A stretch of 64,000 nucleotides of DNA, taken from assembly GCA_018266435.1 (NCBI GenBank), contig JAFEAL010000010.1, positions 62,001-126,000 on the forward strand. The letters are read 5' to 3'. This DNA is from Bacteroidota bacterium (lineage in GTDB: Bacteria > Bacteroidota > Bacteroidia > Cytophagales > Cyclobacteriaceae). The position numbers were made by a program, and so were the translations under genes. Below, one piece after another: positions 44,156 to 53,865 of this stretch; position 1 is the stretch's first letter, and the number at the start of each line of letters is the position of its first letter. The notes beneath the pieces were generated by a model. That model made no database searches, had not been told where the DNA came from, and saw only the letters and a program-made list of their open reading frames with translations.

Positions 44156-45346
44156 TTACTTACAAATTGCGGATTTCATTTTTGATTCTACCGGTTCATT
44201 GAGTTGTTGTGCGGCCTTTAAATCATTGCAGGCTTCAGTCGTATTTCCGGCTTTAAGATTAGCTTGTGCGCGCTGGTAATAGGCTTTGCCAAAATCAGGC
44301 CGGTGCACAATGGCAATTGTATAATCTTCGATGGCTTCATTTATACGATTCATTTGCATCATCAGGTTGCCCCGCAAAAGCCATGTTTTTTCATTTGTGT
44401 CATTGATCTTAATGGATTCGGTAAAATCAGCAAGGGCACCGGTTAAATTGTTTAATTGCATTTTTAGCGTTCCTCGCCTCAGCCAAACATCAGCGTCACG
44501 ATTGTCCAGTTGAAGAGAAGAATTGAAGTCTTCCAGTGCTTTAGTAAAATTTTTTTGCGCAGTTTGATTGATAGCCCGGGCCGTAAAAAAATGCTGTTCA
44601 TCCGGATTCCGTTCAATAGCCTCAGTCAATAATTTTTCAACCTCTTTTAGGTTTCCTTTTTTTGCGGTGAGCACGGCTATGTTATAACGAGCCATACTTC
44701 CTTCGGGGTTAAGCATCAAGGCTTTTTGATAATCTTGCATGGCCATAGCTGTATCTAATAGCTCTTGCCGGGCCCACCCGCGGTTAATGTAATACTCTGC
44801 ATTTTTTGATTCCAGTTTAATGGCTGAGTCGAGGTACTGAAGTGCACGCTTATAATTTTTCATTTTGACATCGACCAATCCCAAGTAATTTAATATAGAT
44901 GAGTTGCTCTGGGTGGTGGCAATACCCAGGTTTCCTTCTTTATCTGGGGCAAAGAAAATGGATTTTGTTTCGCCCGGAGGTGACGCCAGAAGTTTTAAAA
45001 AATCTTCGCGCGCCATTGCCCACTGTCGGTATTGATAGCGAAGCAGCGCGCGCGAAAATAATGCCTCCGTGTCTTTGGGTTTGGCCTCAAGATAGATATT
45101 GAAATCAGTAAGTGCGCCTGGCTTATCTCCCAGGTTTTCCCGGGCCTGTGCGCGGTAATAATACGCATCGATATAATAGGGATCTAAACGAAGACATTCA
45201 TTAAAGTGAGCAAGAGCTGTTTTATAACCTTGTGAATCCAATGCTTCTTCACCTTTCTGAAAATAATATTCGGCATTTTTCTTTTGAGCCAGTGCTTGTT
45301 GTAGGCCAAACATCAGGATGACCAGAACCCACGCAGTAAGGTTCAT
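44156..45346 (-). CDS. Secreted tetratricopeptide-repeat protein
   Basis: A 396-residue protein; I chose the ATG at 45346, which gives a clean signal peptide (LTAWVLVILMFGLQQALA, cut before QKK) over the longer frame starting 72 bp upstream. The mature part is a run of about 9-10 TPR units, visible as repeated AxxYYxRAxAxxxxGxxxxAxxDF blocks. TPR arrays bind protein partners; this one would act in the periplasm or at the surface. No partner is evident nearby. Confidence 0.85.
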   Translation of the reverse strand: MNLTAWVLVILMFGLQQALAQKKNAEYYFQKGEEALDSQGYKTALAHFNECLRLDPYYIDAYYYRAQARENLGDKPGALTDFNIYLEAKPKDTEALFSRALLRYQYRQWAMAREDFLKLLASPPGETKSIFFAPDKEGNLGIATTQSNSSILNYLGLVDVKMKNYKRALQYLDSAIKLESKNAEYYINRGWARQELLDTAMAMQDYQKALMLNPEGSMARYNIAVLTAKKGNLKEVEKLLTEAIERNPDEQHFFTARAINQTAQKNFTKALEDFNSSLQLDNRDADVWLRRGTLKMQLNNLTGALADFTESIKINDTNEKTWLLRGNLMMQMNRINEAIEDYTIAIVHRPDFGKAYYQRAQANLKAGNTTEACNDLKAAQQLNEPVESKMKSAICK

Positions 45347-45534
45347 GTGATGTAAATGTATTTTAGACGTGCCGTGCGACAGTAAACAATCACGCTCGTT
45401 TGGCATAGTGGATATCAATAGTCTAATACTTCAGTATAAATTTAAGAAAATCAAGTATTAATAGTTTCTACTGTATGATTGACGAAAGAAAATCGGAGAC
45501 ATCCATTACTAATATGGAAAAAACAAGTTAGTAA

Positions 45535-45642
45535 TTTTCATTACCCGGTTTAAAGGATTCTGAAAGAATAGAGTTTGCACTCGTTGTTATTTTAGTTGTT
45601 GTATTTTTGGCTATGTTTTTGCTTTACATTTACGCGTCATGA
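45535..45642 (+). other. Possible small transmembrane ORF upstream of lptF/G, interrupted by tandem stops
   Basis: In one frame an ATG at 45514 gives MEKTS, then TAG and TAA, then 35 sense codons encoding a hydrophobic segment (FALVVILVVVFLAMFLLYIYA) whose TGA overlaps the ATG of the next gene (ATGA). This could be a decayed small membrane protein or chance hydrophobicity of T-rich DNA. A TATTTTTG -7-like box (45602-45609) lies inside it. Confidence 0.25.
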
Positions 45643-47243
45643 AAAAAGTTGATAAACTGATTATCTCCTCATTTATCGGGCCATTTATATTAACTTTTTT
45701 TGTGGTGGTGTTTATTTTATTGCTGGTGAATATGATTAAATATTTTGATGATATCATCGGCAAAGATTTAGGATGGGATGTGCTCGGAACATTACTTTTT
45801 TATTTTGCGGTGTCCGTTACTCCGCAAGCGTTACCATTAGGTATTTTGTTATCGGCTTTAATTACTTATGGAAACCTGGGTGAACATTTTGAACTTACGG
45901 CAGTAAAGAGTTTAGGCATTTCGATGACGCGGAGTTTGTTGCCTATATTTATATTCACACTGGGCATCACTTTCTTTGCTTACCTGTCTAATAACTACAT
46001 GGTGCCAAAGGCAGCACTAGAAACATACAGCTTATTGTATGACATCAAACAGAAGAAACCTGCATTGGACTTGAGAGAGGGTGAGTTTTATGCCGGCATA
46101 CCCGATATTAGTATAAAAGTAGCTAAGCGATATAAAGACGGCATCACCCTTAAAAATGTTATCATCTATGATCATCGGGGAAAAAATGGAAACAAAGATG
46201 TAACCGTGGCAGACTCGGGGCGGATGTTCACCATATTAAATGATCAATACCTGAAGTTAGAGCTTTTTCGCGGCTACAACTACAGCGAAGGAGCCAGTCA
46301 GGACATGAGTGGTCAATTCAACAATTCCGATACGTTTAGCAAAACTAAGTTTGAAAAAACCGAAGTAGTTTTTGACCTGTCGTCATTTGGATTATACCGC
46401 ACCGAGAAAAAATGGTTTGCCAGCAATCGCATCATGCGAAATATGAAAGAGTTAGTTACGGATATGGATTCAGTCAACCGTGAAATCTACTCCCAACGCA
46501 TTAATATATACAACCTCCAGTATAATTCGTTCTTTTATCATTTTAAGAAAGACTCTGTTCCGCTAGTTCGAGAATTGAAAGTATTTAAACGGAAGAGAGA
46601 CTCTACACTGGTAGCCCGAATGAAAAAAGATACTTCAAAAAAGGCTAATATTATTCATTCTCCCATGCCACCCAGCATGGGAGTTATCCAACCTTTGGTA
46701 ACTAAAGTTATAATACCCCAGCACCTCAGTTCACGAACCATAAAATATTCTGATAGTTTGTATCAATTACCATTGGAGTCAAACCAAATCACCAGTGCGT
46801 TAAATAGGGTGAGAATGGTTAAAAGCCAAATACAAAGCTATAACACCAATGTTGAAAGCTACCGATATGAATACAGAGTGTTTGACATTCAATGGCATAA
46901 AATTCTAGCAAATTCAATTGCGTGCATTGCCATGTTTTTAATAGGAGCACCTCTGGGGGCAATTATTAAGAAAGGCGGACTAGGTGTGCCGGTAATTGCC
47001 TCCATTTTCTTTTTCATTATTTTCTATGTACTCAGCCTAATGGGCGAAAAATGGGCAAGATCAGAGACTACCTCTATGCTTTTTGGTATGTGGATGCCCA
47101 ATGTGGTTCTTTTTACAATTGGATTAATCTTTTTAAGGCAGGCAAGAGCTGATGCCCGACTATTTGATGCTGATTTTTACAACGTAGTGTTTGATAAGGC
47201 CAAGCAATGGCTTTATTCATTGACTAAGCCAAAATCAGTTTAA
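45639..47243 (+). CDS. LptF/LptG (YjgP/YjgQ) family permease
   Basis: A 534-residue protein with three N-terminal helices (about 12-35, 55-75, 100-122), a large periplasmic beta-rich domain with a Bacteroidota-type extension (about 130-430), and three C-terminal helices (about 435-520). This is the layout of the lipopolysaccharide-export permeases that extract LPS from the inner membrane with LptB. Its length exceeds the 360 residues of E. coli forms because of the periplasmic insert. Whether it plays the F or G role is not decidable. Confidence 0.88.
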   Translation: MKKVDKLIISSFIGPFILTFFVVVFILLLVNMIKYFDDIIGKDLGWDVLGTLLFYFAVSVTPQALPLGILLSALITYGNLGEHFELTAVKSLGISMTRSLLPIFIFTLGITFFAYLSNNYMVPKAALETYSLLYDIKQKKPALDLREGEFYAGIPDISIKVAKRYKDGITLKNVIIYDHRGKNGNKDVTVADSGRMFTILNDQYLKLELFRGYNYSEGASQDMSGQFNNSDTFSKTKFEKTEVVFDLSSFGLYRTEKKWFASNRIMRNMKELVTDMDSVNREIYSQRINIYNLQYNSFFYHFKKDSVPLVRELKVFKRKRDSTLVARMKKDTSKKANIIHSPMPPSMGVIQPLVTKVIIPQHLSSRTIKYSDSLYQLPLESNQITSALNRVRMVKSQIQSYNTNVESYRYEYRVFDIQWHKILANSIACIAMFLIGAPLGAIIKKGGLGVPVIASIFFFIIFYVLSLMGEKWARSETTSMLFGMWMPNVVLFTIGLIFLRQARADARLFDADFYNVVFDKAKQWLYSLTKPKSV

Positions 47244-47244
47244 A

Positions 47245-47276
47245 TTTGGTATATTTTCATATTTATCCTACTTTTG
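47245..47276 (+). promoter_or_regulatory. Promoter of rpsO
   Basis: TTTG (47245-47248), a 20-nt spacer and TACTTTTG (47269-47276): a textbook Bacteroidota promoter 37 bp before the rpsO ATG. Confidence 0.8.
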
Positions 47277-47313
47277 CGCGATTAAAAATGATAAAAGCAA
47301 AAACTAAAGCAAG

Positions 47314-47589
47314 ATGTATTTAACTACAGCAGTAAAGCAGGATTTGTTTGCCAAACATGGTTTCGCAAAAAAGAAAACGGACACAGGCTCTCCGGAATCA
47401 CAGATTACTTTATTTACCCATCGCATCAACCATTTAACCAGCCATCTTCAAACGTATAAAAAGGACTTTGCCACCCAGCAGGGTTTGCTGAAACTGGTAG
47501 GTAAGCGCAAGAGACTGCTCAACTATCTTCAGCGCAATGATATCAACAGGTATCGCGCAATTCTGGCAGAATTAGATTTAAGAAAATAA
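47314..47589 (+). CDS. rpsO: 30S ribosomal protein S15
   Basis: A 91-residue S15 with the typical DTGSPESQITLFTHRINHLTSHLQ and LVGKRKRLLNYLQRND segments that bind 16S rRNA. It is followed by pnp, the classical rpsO-pnp order. A hairpin lies between them. Confidence 0.97.
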   Translation: MYLTTAVKQDLFAKHGFAKKKTDTGSPESQITLFTHRINHLTSHLQTYKKDFATQQGLLKLVGKRKRLLNYLQRNDINRYRAILAELDLRK

Positions 47590-47607
47590 TTCAAACTATC
47601 TTCTATC

Positions 47608-47634
47608 AGGGAACCTCATTTAGGGTTCCCTTTT
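47608..47634 (+). terminator. Hairpin between rpsO and pnp
   Basis: GGGAACC (47609-47615) pairs with GGTTCCC (47624-47630), followed by TTTT. It may be a leaky terminator or an RNA-processing site; in E. coli the equivalent gap carries both. Confidence 0.6.
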
Positions 47635-47671
47635 CGCATTTAAAACGGGCTGTCATTGCCCACCAATCTTT

Positions 47672-49810
47672 ATGAAACAACCTATAATTTCAAAAACTTG
47701 CAACTTACCTGATGGCCGAACAATTACCATTGAAACAGGCAAACTGGCCCGCCAAGCAGACGGATCAGTTGTGCTGAGAATGGGTAATACTATGATCTTG
47801 GCAACTGTTGTATCAAATAAGGAAGGAGTAGAGGGTGCCGATTTTTTACCACTCTCAGTTGATTACCAGGAAAAATTCGCTTCAATGGGTAAAATACCCG
47901 GAGGTTTTTTAAGACGTGAAGGAAAACTTTCAGACCATGAAGTATTAATCAGCCGATTGGTAGATCGTGCTATTCGTCCCTTATTTCCAGATGATTATCA
48001 CGCAGAAACTCAAGTAAATATTCAATTAATTTCCGGAGACCTTAATGCACTGCCCGACTCACTTGCTGCCTTTGCCGCATCGGCAGCTCTTTCAGTTTCT
48101 GACATTCCTTTTCAAGGCCCCATTTCTGAGGTACGTGTCGTTCGCCTTAATGGCCAATTCATTATCAATCCAACGTTAGAGCAAAAAGAGAAATCTGATT
48201 TGGATTTTATTGTAGCAGCCTCCATCGAAAACATTTTAATGGTAGAAGGCGAAGCCAAAGAAATTCAAGAGACCGATATGCTCCAGGCATTGAAGTTGGC
48301 GCACGAGGCCATTAAAACCCAATGCCAATTGCAGATTGCACTGACCCAGGAGGTTGGTAAAACTGAAAAGCGCAAATACGAGCACGAAACTAAAGATGAA
48401 ACCCTTCGCGAAGAATTGAATAAACTTCTGTATAGCAAAGTGTACGAAGTAGCCCAAAAACAATTGACCAGTAAGCATGATCGTTCTGAGTTATTCGGTA
48501 AAATCGTTGATGATTATTTGGCCTCACTTCCGGAAGACACCACTATCAGCAAAGAGTTGGTGAAAAAATATTACAAGGAAATTCAGAAGAAAGCTTGCCG
48601 CAATCTTGTATTAAATGAAAAGGTACGATTAGATGGCCGTAAAACCACGGAAATACGTCCAATTTGGTCAGAGGTTGATTATCTTCCTTCTGCCCACGGC
48701 TCGGCTATTTTCACGCGCGGAGAAACCCAGTCGCTCACTACAGCCACCCTGGGAACTAAACTTGATGAGCAATTAATTGATGGGGCGGTATTTTCCGGAA
48801 CTAACAAATTCATTTTACATTATAATTTTCCCGGATTTTCAACCGGAGAAGTAAAACCCAACCGGGGTCCTGGCCGCAGAGAAGTGGGACATGGCAACTT
48901 AGCTATGCGCTCATTGAAACAGGTACTTCCTGACCTGACCGAAAGCCCCTACACAATCCGTGTAGTGTCTGATATACTGGAGTCAAACGGTTCGTCTTCA
49001 ATGGCAACTGTTTGTGCAGGTTCATTGGCATTGATGGATGCCGGAATAAAAATTTCAGGCCCTGTTTCGGGTATTGCCATGGGCATGATTTCCGATAGCT
49101 CAACAGGAAAATATGCTATTCTTTCTGATATACTCGGAGATGAAGATCATCTGGGAGACATGGATTTTAAAGTAACCGGAACAGAGAAGGGCATCACTGC
49201 CTGCCAAATGGATTTAAAAGTTGACGGCTTGACCTACGAAGTTTTGGCCGAAGCCTTAAACCAAGCTAAGGAGGGTAGAAATTTCATTCTCAATGAAATG
49301 AAGAAGACACTGAGCGCACCAAAGCCCGACTTTAAACCTCATGCACCACGTGCCGTTACCATCACGATAGACAAAGACCTGATCGGTGCCGTAATCGGTC
49401 CTGGCGGAAAAGTAGTACAGGATATTCAGAAAACAACCGGGGCAACTATTGTTATTGAAGAAGTAGCCAACAAAGGGCTGGTCAATATTTTTGCCACAGA
49501 TCAAACAATAATGGATGCCGCAGTAAAACGGGTAAGAGCCATTGTAGCCATGCCCGAAGTAGGCGAAGTCTATGATGGAAAAGTAAAATCGATCATGCCG
49601 TTTGGCGCGTTTGTTGAGTTCATGTCGGGCAAGGATGGGTTACTCCATATTTCAGAAATCAAATGGGAACGACTTGAAAAAATGGAAGGAGTACTCGAAG
49701 TAGGAGAAGAGATTAAAGTGAAACTGATTGAAATTGATAAAAAGACAGGTAAATTTAGACTTTCACGTAAAGCGCTGATTCCAAAACCTCAGGTAAAAGA
49801 GGAAAATTAA
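47672..49810 (+). CDS. pnp: Polyribonucleotide nucleotidyltransferase
   Basis: A 712-residue PNPase: first RNase PH domain (about 1-225) with [15 protein letters not shown], a helical linker, second RNase PH domain (about 310-545) with the [23 protein letters not shown] phosphate and RNA site, then KH (about 555-615, [13 protein letters not shown]) and S1 (about 622-700, [18 protein letters not shown]) domains. It degrades RNA 3' to 5' by phosphorolysis. Length and domain order are complete. Confidence 0.97.
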   Translation: MKQPIISKTCNLPDGRTITIETGKLARQADGSVVLRMGNTMILATVVSNKEGVEGADFLPLSVDYQEKFASMGKIPGGFLRREGKLSDHEVLISRLVDRAIRPLFPDDYHAETQVNIQLISGDLNALPDSLAAFAASAALSVSDIPFQGPISEVRVVRLNGQFIINPTLEQKEKSDLDFIVAASIENILMVEGEAKEIQETDMLQALKLAHEAIKTQCQLQIALTQEVGKTEKRKYEHETKDETLREELNKLLYSKVYEVAQKQLTSKHDRSELFGKIVDDYLASLPEDTTISKELVKKYYKEIQKKACRNLVLNEKVRLDGRKTTEIRPIWSEVDYLPSAHGSAIFTRGETQSLTTATLGTKLDEQLIDGAVFSGTNKFILHYNFPGFSTGEVKPNRGPGRREVGHGNLAMRSLKQVLPDLTESPYTIRVVSDILESNGSSSMATVCAGSLALMDAGIKISGPVSGIAMGMISDSSTGKYAILSDILGDEDHLGDMDFKVTGTEKGITACQMDLKVDGLTYEVLAEALNQAKEGRNFILNEMKKTLSAPKPDFKPHAPRAVTITIDKDLIGAVIGPGGKVVQDIQKTTGATIVIEEVANKGLVNIFATDQTIMDAAVKRVRAIVAMPEVGEVYDGKVKSIMPFGAFVEFMSGKDGLLHISEIKWERLEKMEGVLEVGEEIKVKLIEIDKKTGKFRLSRKALIPKPQVKEEN

Positions 49811-49834
49811 CTTTCGTTAAAGAACAAATTTTAC

Positions 49835-49866
49835 TTGATTTTTTTTGGAACTTATTTCTAATTTTC
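49835..49866 (+). promoter_or_regulatory. Candidate rpoD promoter
   Basis: TTGA (49835-49838), 20-nt spacer, TAATTTTC (49859-49866), one base off TAnnTTTG; 25 bp before the rpoD ATG. Confidence 0.45.
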
Positions 49867-49891
49867 ACGTGTTTAAACCACAGTAACTACG

Positions 49892-50755
49892 ATGAGACAG
49901 CTTAAGATCAGTAAACAGATAACTAACCGCGAAAGCCAATCGCTTGATAAATACCTGCAAGAAATCGGCAAAGTGGATTTGCTTACCCCTGATGAAGAGG
50001 TGGAGTTAGCCAAGCGCATTAAAGAGGGCGATCAGATTGCCTTAGAGAAACTGACCAAGGCCAATTTGCGCTTTGTTGTTTCTGTAGCTAAGCAGTATCA
50101 AAACCAAGGGTTATCATTAGGTGATTTGATCAATGAGGGAAACTTAGGTTTAATTAAAGCCGCTCAACGTTTTGATGAAACCCGCGGGTTCAAGTTTATT
50201 TCGTATGCCGTTTGGTGGATTCGCCAGTCCATCTTGCAAGCCTTGGCTGAGCAATCGCGCATTGTGCGTTTGCCACTTAACCGTGTAGGCTCACTAAATA
50301 AAATTTCAAAAACATTTTCTGAACTCGAACAAAAATACGAACGCGAACCTTCACCCGAAGAGTTGGCCGAAGTGCTTGATGTTACTACTGCCGAGGTGGT
50401 GGACACCATGAAAATTTCAGGCCGGCATGTGTCTATGGATGCACCATTTGTTCAGGGAGAAGAAAACAGTTTGCTCGATGTGTTGGAAAACGATAGTGAA
50501 GAAACACCCGATTCAGGCTTGATCACCGATTCTTTACGCAGAGAAGTGCAACGGGCATTGTCTACCTTAACTCAACGAGAAGCCGATGTGATCACGCTTT
50601 ATTTCGGTTTAAATGGTGAACATGCCATGACACTGGAAGAAATTGGAGAGAAGTTTAGTCTCACGCGTGAGCGGGTGCGCCAGATCAAAGAAAAAGCCAT
50701 CCGCAGACTGCGCCACACCAGTAGAAGTAAGGCATTGAAACCTTATTTGGGTTAA
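49892..50755 (+). CDS. rpoD: Primary RNA polymerase sigma factor
   Basis: A 287-residue sigma-70 protein, the short primary sigma factor of Bacteroidota, which lacks most of region 1.1. Region 1.2 ([20 protein letters not shown]), region 2 ([55 protein letters not shown]), region 3 and region 4 ([28 protein letters not shown]) are complete. It recognises the TTTG/TAnnTTTG promoters seen through the window. Confidence 0.95.
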   Translation: MRQLKISKQITNRESQSLDKYLQEIGKVDLLTPDEEVELAKRIKEGDQIALEKLTKANLRFVVSVAKQYQNQGLSLGDLINEGNLGLIKAAQRFDETRGFKFISYAVWWIRQSILQALAEQSRIVRLPLNRVGSLNKISKTFSELEQKYEREPSPEELAEVLDVTTAEVVDTMKISGRHVSMDAPFVQGEENSLLDVLENDSEETPDSGLITDSLRREVQRALSTLTQREADVITLYFGLNGEHAMTLEEIGEKFSLTRERVRQIKEKAIRRLRHTSRSKALKPYLG

Positions 50756-50779
50756 AAATATTGTAAATGAACTCACTTT

Positions 50780-50808
50780 AAAAGGGTCTCTTCAGTGAGA
50801 CCTTTTTT
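50780..50808 (+). terminator. Intrinsic terminator after rpoD
   Basis: GGTCTC-type arm (50785-50790) pairs with GAGACC (50797-50802) around a short loop and is followed by TTTTTT. It ends before the preferred trxB start. Confidence 0.75.
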
Positions 50809-50821
50809 GTCTAAAAGAGAA

Positions 50822-51775
50822 ATGATTATGAATAACTCAGAAAAAGCTAAAATTTTAATTATTGGCTCTGGACCTGCCGGATATACGGCAGCCATTTATG
50901 CGGCCCGTGCAGGACTAAAACCGGTTCTCTATACCGGAAGTCAACCCGGTGGACAGTTAACCACCACCAATGATGTAGAAAATTTTCCGGGCTACCCAGA
51001 AGGCATCAATGGACCACAAATGATGGTGGACTTGCAGAAACAAGCCGAAAGGTTTGGAACCAAGGTATTTTTTTCTCAAGTAACCTCAGTTGATTTTTCG
51101 TCTTACCCCCTGAAAGTTACAGTTGATGAAAAACAAATTATTGAGGCAGAGTCTGTGATTGTTGCTACCGGAGCATCGGCCAAGTATTTGGGATTACCCT
51201 CTGAGCAAACTTTTGCCAACAAGGGTGTTTCGGCCTGTGCCGTGTGTGATGGATTTTTCTATCGCGGCAAGGAAGTAGCCGTGGTGGGAGCAGGAGATTC
51301 TGCCGCTGAAGAATCAACGTACTTAGCTAAACTTTGCAGTAAAGTTCACCTCATTGTTAGAAGAAATGAAATGAGGGCATCAAAGATTATGCAACAACGG
51401 GTGAAAAATACTCCTAATATTGAGATACATTGGAATACACAAACTGAAGAAATCCTGGGCGATGAAAATGGGGTGACCGGCATACAAGTTAGTACCGATG
51501 GTAAAGTAAAAGTGATACCGGTGCAAGGATTCTTCCTGGCAATAGGCCACAAACCCAATACCGGAATTTTCAACGGACAATTAGAATTGGATGAAGCCGG
51601 ATATGTGAAAGTTGATCCCGGCACAACCAAAACCAGTGTAGAAGGTGTGTTTGCAGTGGGCGATGTAGCTGACAGGGTTTACCGGCAAGCCATTACAGCT
51701 GCCGGAACGGGTTGCATGGGAGCCTTGGATGCAGAGAAATTTTTGGCCGCAAAAGAAGCGGAGGTACATGCTTGA
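50822..51775 (+). CDS. trxB: Thioredoxin reductase
   Basis: A 317-residue low-molecular-weight TrxB. The FAD motif GSGPAGYTAAIYAARAG is at the N-terminus, the redox pair is C139-AV-C142, and the NADPH site GAGDSAAEE and the C-terminal FAVGDVAD segment follow. It reduces thioredoxin with NADPH. ATG at 50822 (or 50828) is preferred; the earlier GTG at 50795 lies inside the rpoD terminator. A bacillithiol gene follows, consistent with a thiol-redox grouping. Confidence 0.95.
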   Translation: MIMNNSEKAKILIIGSGPAGYTAAIYAARAGLKPVLYTGSQPGGQLTTTNDVENFPGYPEGINGPQMMVDLQKQAERFGTKVFFSQVTSVDFSSYPLKVTVDEKQIIEAESVIVATGASAKYLGLPSEQTFANKGVSACAVCDGFFYRGKEVAVVGAGDSAAEESTYLAKLCSKVHLIVRRNEMRASKIMQQRVKNTPNIEIHWNTQTEEILGDENGVTGIQVSTDGKVKVIPVQGFFLAIGHKPNTGIFNGQLELDEAGYVKVDPGTTKTSVEGVFAVGDVADRVYRQAITAAGTGCMGALDAEKFLAAKEAEVHA

Positions 51776-51805
51776 TGTGCTTCCAATCACCAATTTCCAA
51801 AATAA

Positions 51806-52522
51806 ATGAAGCTTGACATTCTAGCCCTTTGTGCTCATCCGGATGATGCTGAAATCAGTTGTGCGGCAACGCTGGCTAAACATATTTCGCTCGGTCATCA
51901 GGTGGGTGTTATTGATTTAACACGCGGTGAGTTGGGTACACGCGGTACGGCTGAAATCCGGGATCAGGAGGCGGCCGAAGCCGCTCAAATTCTGGGCCTA
52001 TCTGTTCGTAAAAACCTTAAGCTGCGCGATGGTTTTTTTGGACTCACCGAAGGAGAAAAACTGGAAGTAATCAAAGTGATACGCACGTATCAACCTGAAA
52101 TTATATTGACTAACGCAGTCACTGATCGTCACCCTGACCATGGACGGGCAGCTGATTTGGTTCGCGATTGTTGTTTCCTTTCAGGCCTGCCTAAAGTAAA
52201 GACTGAAATCAATGGTGCAGATCAAAAAGAATGGAGACCCAAAGCCGTCTATCATTTTATCCAAAGCCAATACATCAAGCCTGATTTTGTAGTGGACGTG
52301 TCTGCTTTTTGGGAAAAAAAAATGGAGTCACTCCGGGCATTCAAATCACAGTTTTACGATCCAAAAAGCAACGAGCCAGAAACATTCATTTCTAATCCCG
52401 GGTTTATGAAACTGATTGAAGCCCGCGGGCATGAACTTGGGTATTCAATAGGAGTGAAGTACGGAGAAGGATTTACCGTTGAACGGCATCTTGGGGTTGA
52501 TCACCTCTTTTACCTGAAATAG
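51806..52522 (+). CDS. bshB1: Bacillithiol biosynthesis deacetylase BshB1
   Basis: A 238-residue LmbE/PIG-L-type zinc deacetylase with the metal motif AHPDDAE (residues 10-16) and the DRHPDHGRAADLV segment carrying further ligand histidines. BshB1 removes the acetyl group from N-acetylglucosaminyl malate on the way to bacillithiol, the low-molecular-weight thiol of many Bacteroidota and Firmicutes. The RHLGVDHLFYLK ending is typical of BshB1. It follows trxB by 30 bp. Confidence 0.92.
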   Translation: MKLDILALCAHPDDAEISCAATLAKHISLGHQVGVIDLTRGELGTRGTAEIRDQEAAEAAQILGLSVRKNLKLRDGFFGLTEGEKLEVIKVIRTYQPEIILTNAVTDRHPDHGRAADLVRDCCFLSGLPKVKTEINGADQKEWRPKAVYHFIQSQYIKPDFVVDVSAFWEKKMESLRAFKSQFYDPKSNEPETFISNPGFMKLIEARGHELGYSIGVKYGEGFTVERHLGVDHLFYLK

Positions 52523-52524
52523 TT

Positions 52525-53172
52525 TTACGGAGCCAGGCGATGCACTTGCCATAACCCGTCAATTTTGGTAAACAGAAGTCTGTCGTGCAACCGACTAGGG
52601 CGCCCTTGCCAGAATTCTATTCTAAAGGGATCTACTTCAAAGCCACCCCACTGCTTTGGTTTGGGAAGTTTTTCCTGCCCTTCAAATTTTTTCTGCATTT
52701 GGTTCACACGCTCTTCCAGTATTTTTCGGTTGGCAATAAGTGTACTTTGGGGTGAAGCCCATGCTCCAATCTGACTTTCGCGAGGACGGCTTTGAAAATA
52801 TTTTTCTGATAATTCGTCACCTTCACGCGTAGCAGTTCCTTCAATTCTTACTTGCCTCTCCAGTTCGGGCCAAAAAAAAGTCAAGGCACAAGCCGGATTT
52901 TTTTCTAATTCTTTTCCCTTCCGGCTTTGATAGTTAGTGTAGAAAATAAATTTTTTGTTTTCCACTCCTTTCAGTAGTACAATTCTGGCCGATGGCAGTC
53001 CGTCCTCTGATACCGTGGAGAGCGTAAAAGCATTAGGCTCTGTTACTTCGCTCCGGACGGCCTCATCAAACCACTTTGTAAACTGAGTAATAGGGTCTTG
53101 GTCGATTGAGCTCGAATCAAGTGAGAATTTGGAATAATCTTTTCGTATGTCAGCTATTGACTTATTTTGCAT
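52525..53172 (-). CDS. pdxH: Pyridoxamine 5'-phosphate oxidase
   Basis: A 215-residue FMN enzyme of normal PdxH length. Blocks visible: NAFTLSTVSEDGLPSARIVLLKG, FYTNYQSRKGKEL, RPRESQIGAWASPQS and the C-terminal EFWQGRPSRLHDRL that binds PLP. It oxidises pyridoxamine or pyridoxine phosphate to pyridoxal phosphate. It is convergent with bshB1, 2 bp apart. Confidence 0.96.
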   Translation of the reverse strand: MQNKSIADIRKDYSKFSLDSSSIDQDPITQFTKWFDEAVRSEVTEPNAFTLSTVSEDGLPSARIVLLKGVENKKFIFYTNYQSRKGKELEKNPACALTFFWPELERQVRIEGTATREGDELSEKYFQSRPRESQIGAWASPQSTLIANRKILEERVNQMQKKFEGQEKLPKPKQWGGFEVDPFRIEFWQGRPSRLHDRLLFTKIDGLWQVHRLAP

Positions 53173-53252
53173 TTGCGGGTGATGGAAAAATAACTTTGAT
53201 TTGGAAAATTTATGTTACAAATTGAGTGGCAATTTAAGAAGAAATATAAGTG

Positions 53253-53831
53253 ATGATGGATTTTTTTGACTATGCAAACAAGCTAAAACCAAGGGCTGGC
53301 AGTTTGTTGATTTCAGAACCCTATCTGGCTGACCCTAATTTTGACCGCACTATTGTCTTTCTTTGCGAGCACAATGAAGAAGGCACAATCGGTTTTGTAA
53401 TGAATAGACCCTCTGAGTCAACCGTAGGTTCATTAGTCAGCAACCTGGAAAAACTTGATGCAGTAGCTTTTGTTGGGGGGCCTGTACAGCAAGATACACT
53501 CCATTATGTGCATCGTTACAGAGGAATTGATGGAGCCATTGAAGTAATTGATGGAGTCTTTTGGGGGGGTGACTTTGATACAATCATTGATAAAATAAAT
53601 CTAAATCAAATAACCTCTGAAGATATCCGGTTCTTTTTGGGGTATAGCGGATGGTCGCCCGGTCAATTAGAGGAAGAGATTAAGACTAATTCATGGATAG
53701 TAAGCGATCACTTTTCAGAAGATTTGTTTTTTGATACGGATTTTGATGCCATGTGGCGTAAAACATTGAAAGCCATGGGCGGTAGGTATTCAATGTACTC
53801 AAATTACCCGGTTGACCCGACCTTGAATTAA
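53253..53831 (+). CDS. YqgE/AlgH family protein
   Basis: A 192-residue protein (ATG at 53253; a GTG precedes it). It has the family blocks KPRAGSLLISEPYLADPNFDRTIVFLCEH, GTIGFVMNRP, VAFVGGPVQ and FFLGYSGWSPGQLEEE. Family members are small cytoplasmic proteins of uncertain function, sometimes linked to transcription regulation. No operon partner is evident; a DUF349 gene follows after 34 bp. Confidence 0.9.
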   Translation: MMDFFDYANKLKPRAGSLLISEPYLADPNFDRTIVFLCEHNEEGTIGFVMNRPSESTVGSLVSNLEKLDAVAFVGGPVQQDTLHYVHRYRGIDGAIEVIDGVFWGGDFDTIIDKINLNQITSEDIRFFLGYSGWSPGQLEEEIKTNSWIVSDHFSEDLFFDTDFDAMWRKTLKAMGGRYSMYSNYPVDPTLN

Positions 53832-53865
53832 GCGAATCTATGTATCTTTACACTTTATAAAACAC

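Noticed and set aside
50795..50821. GTG start for trxB
   Set aside because: It lies inside the rpoD terminator hairpin and adds nine residues outside the conserved protein.
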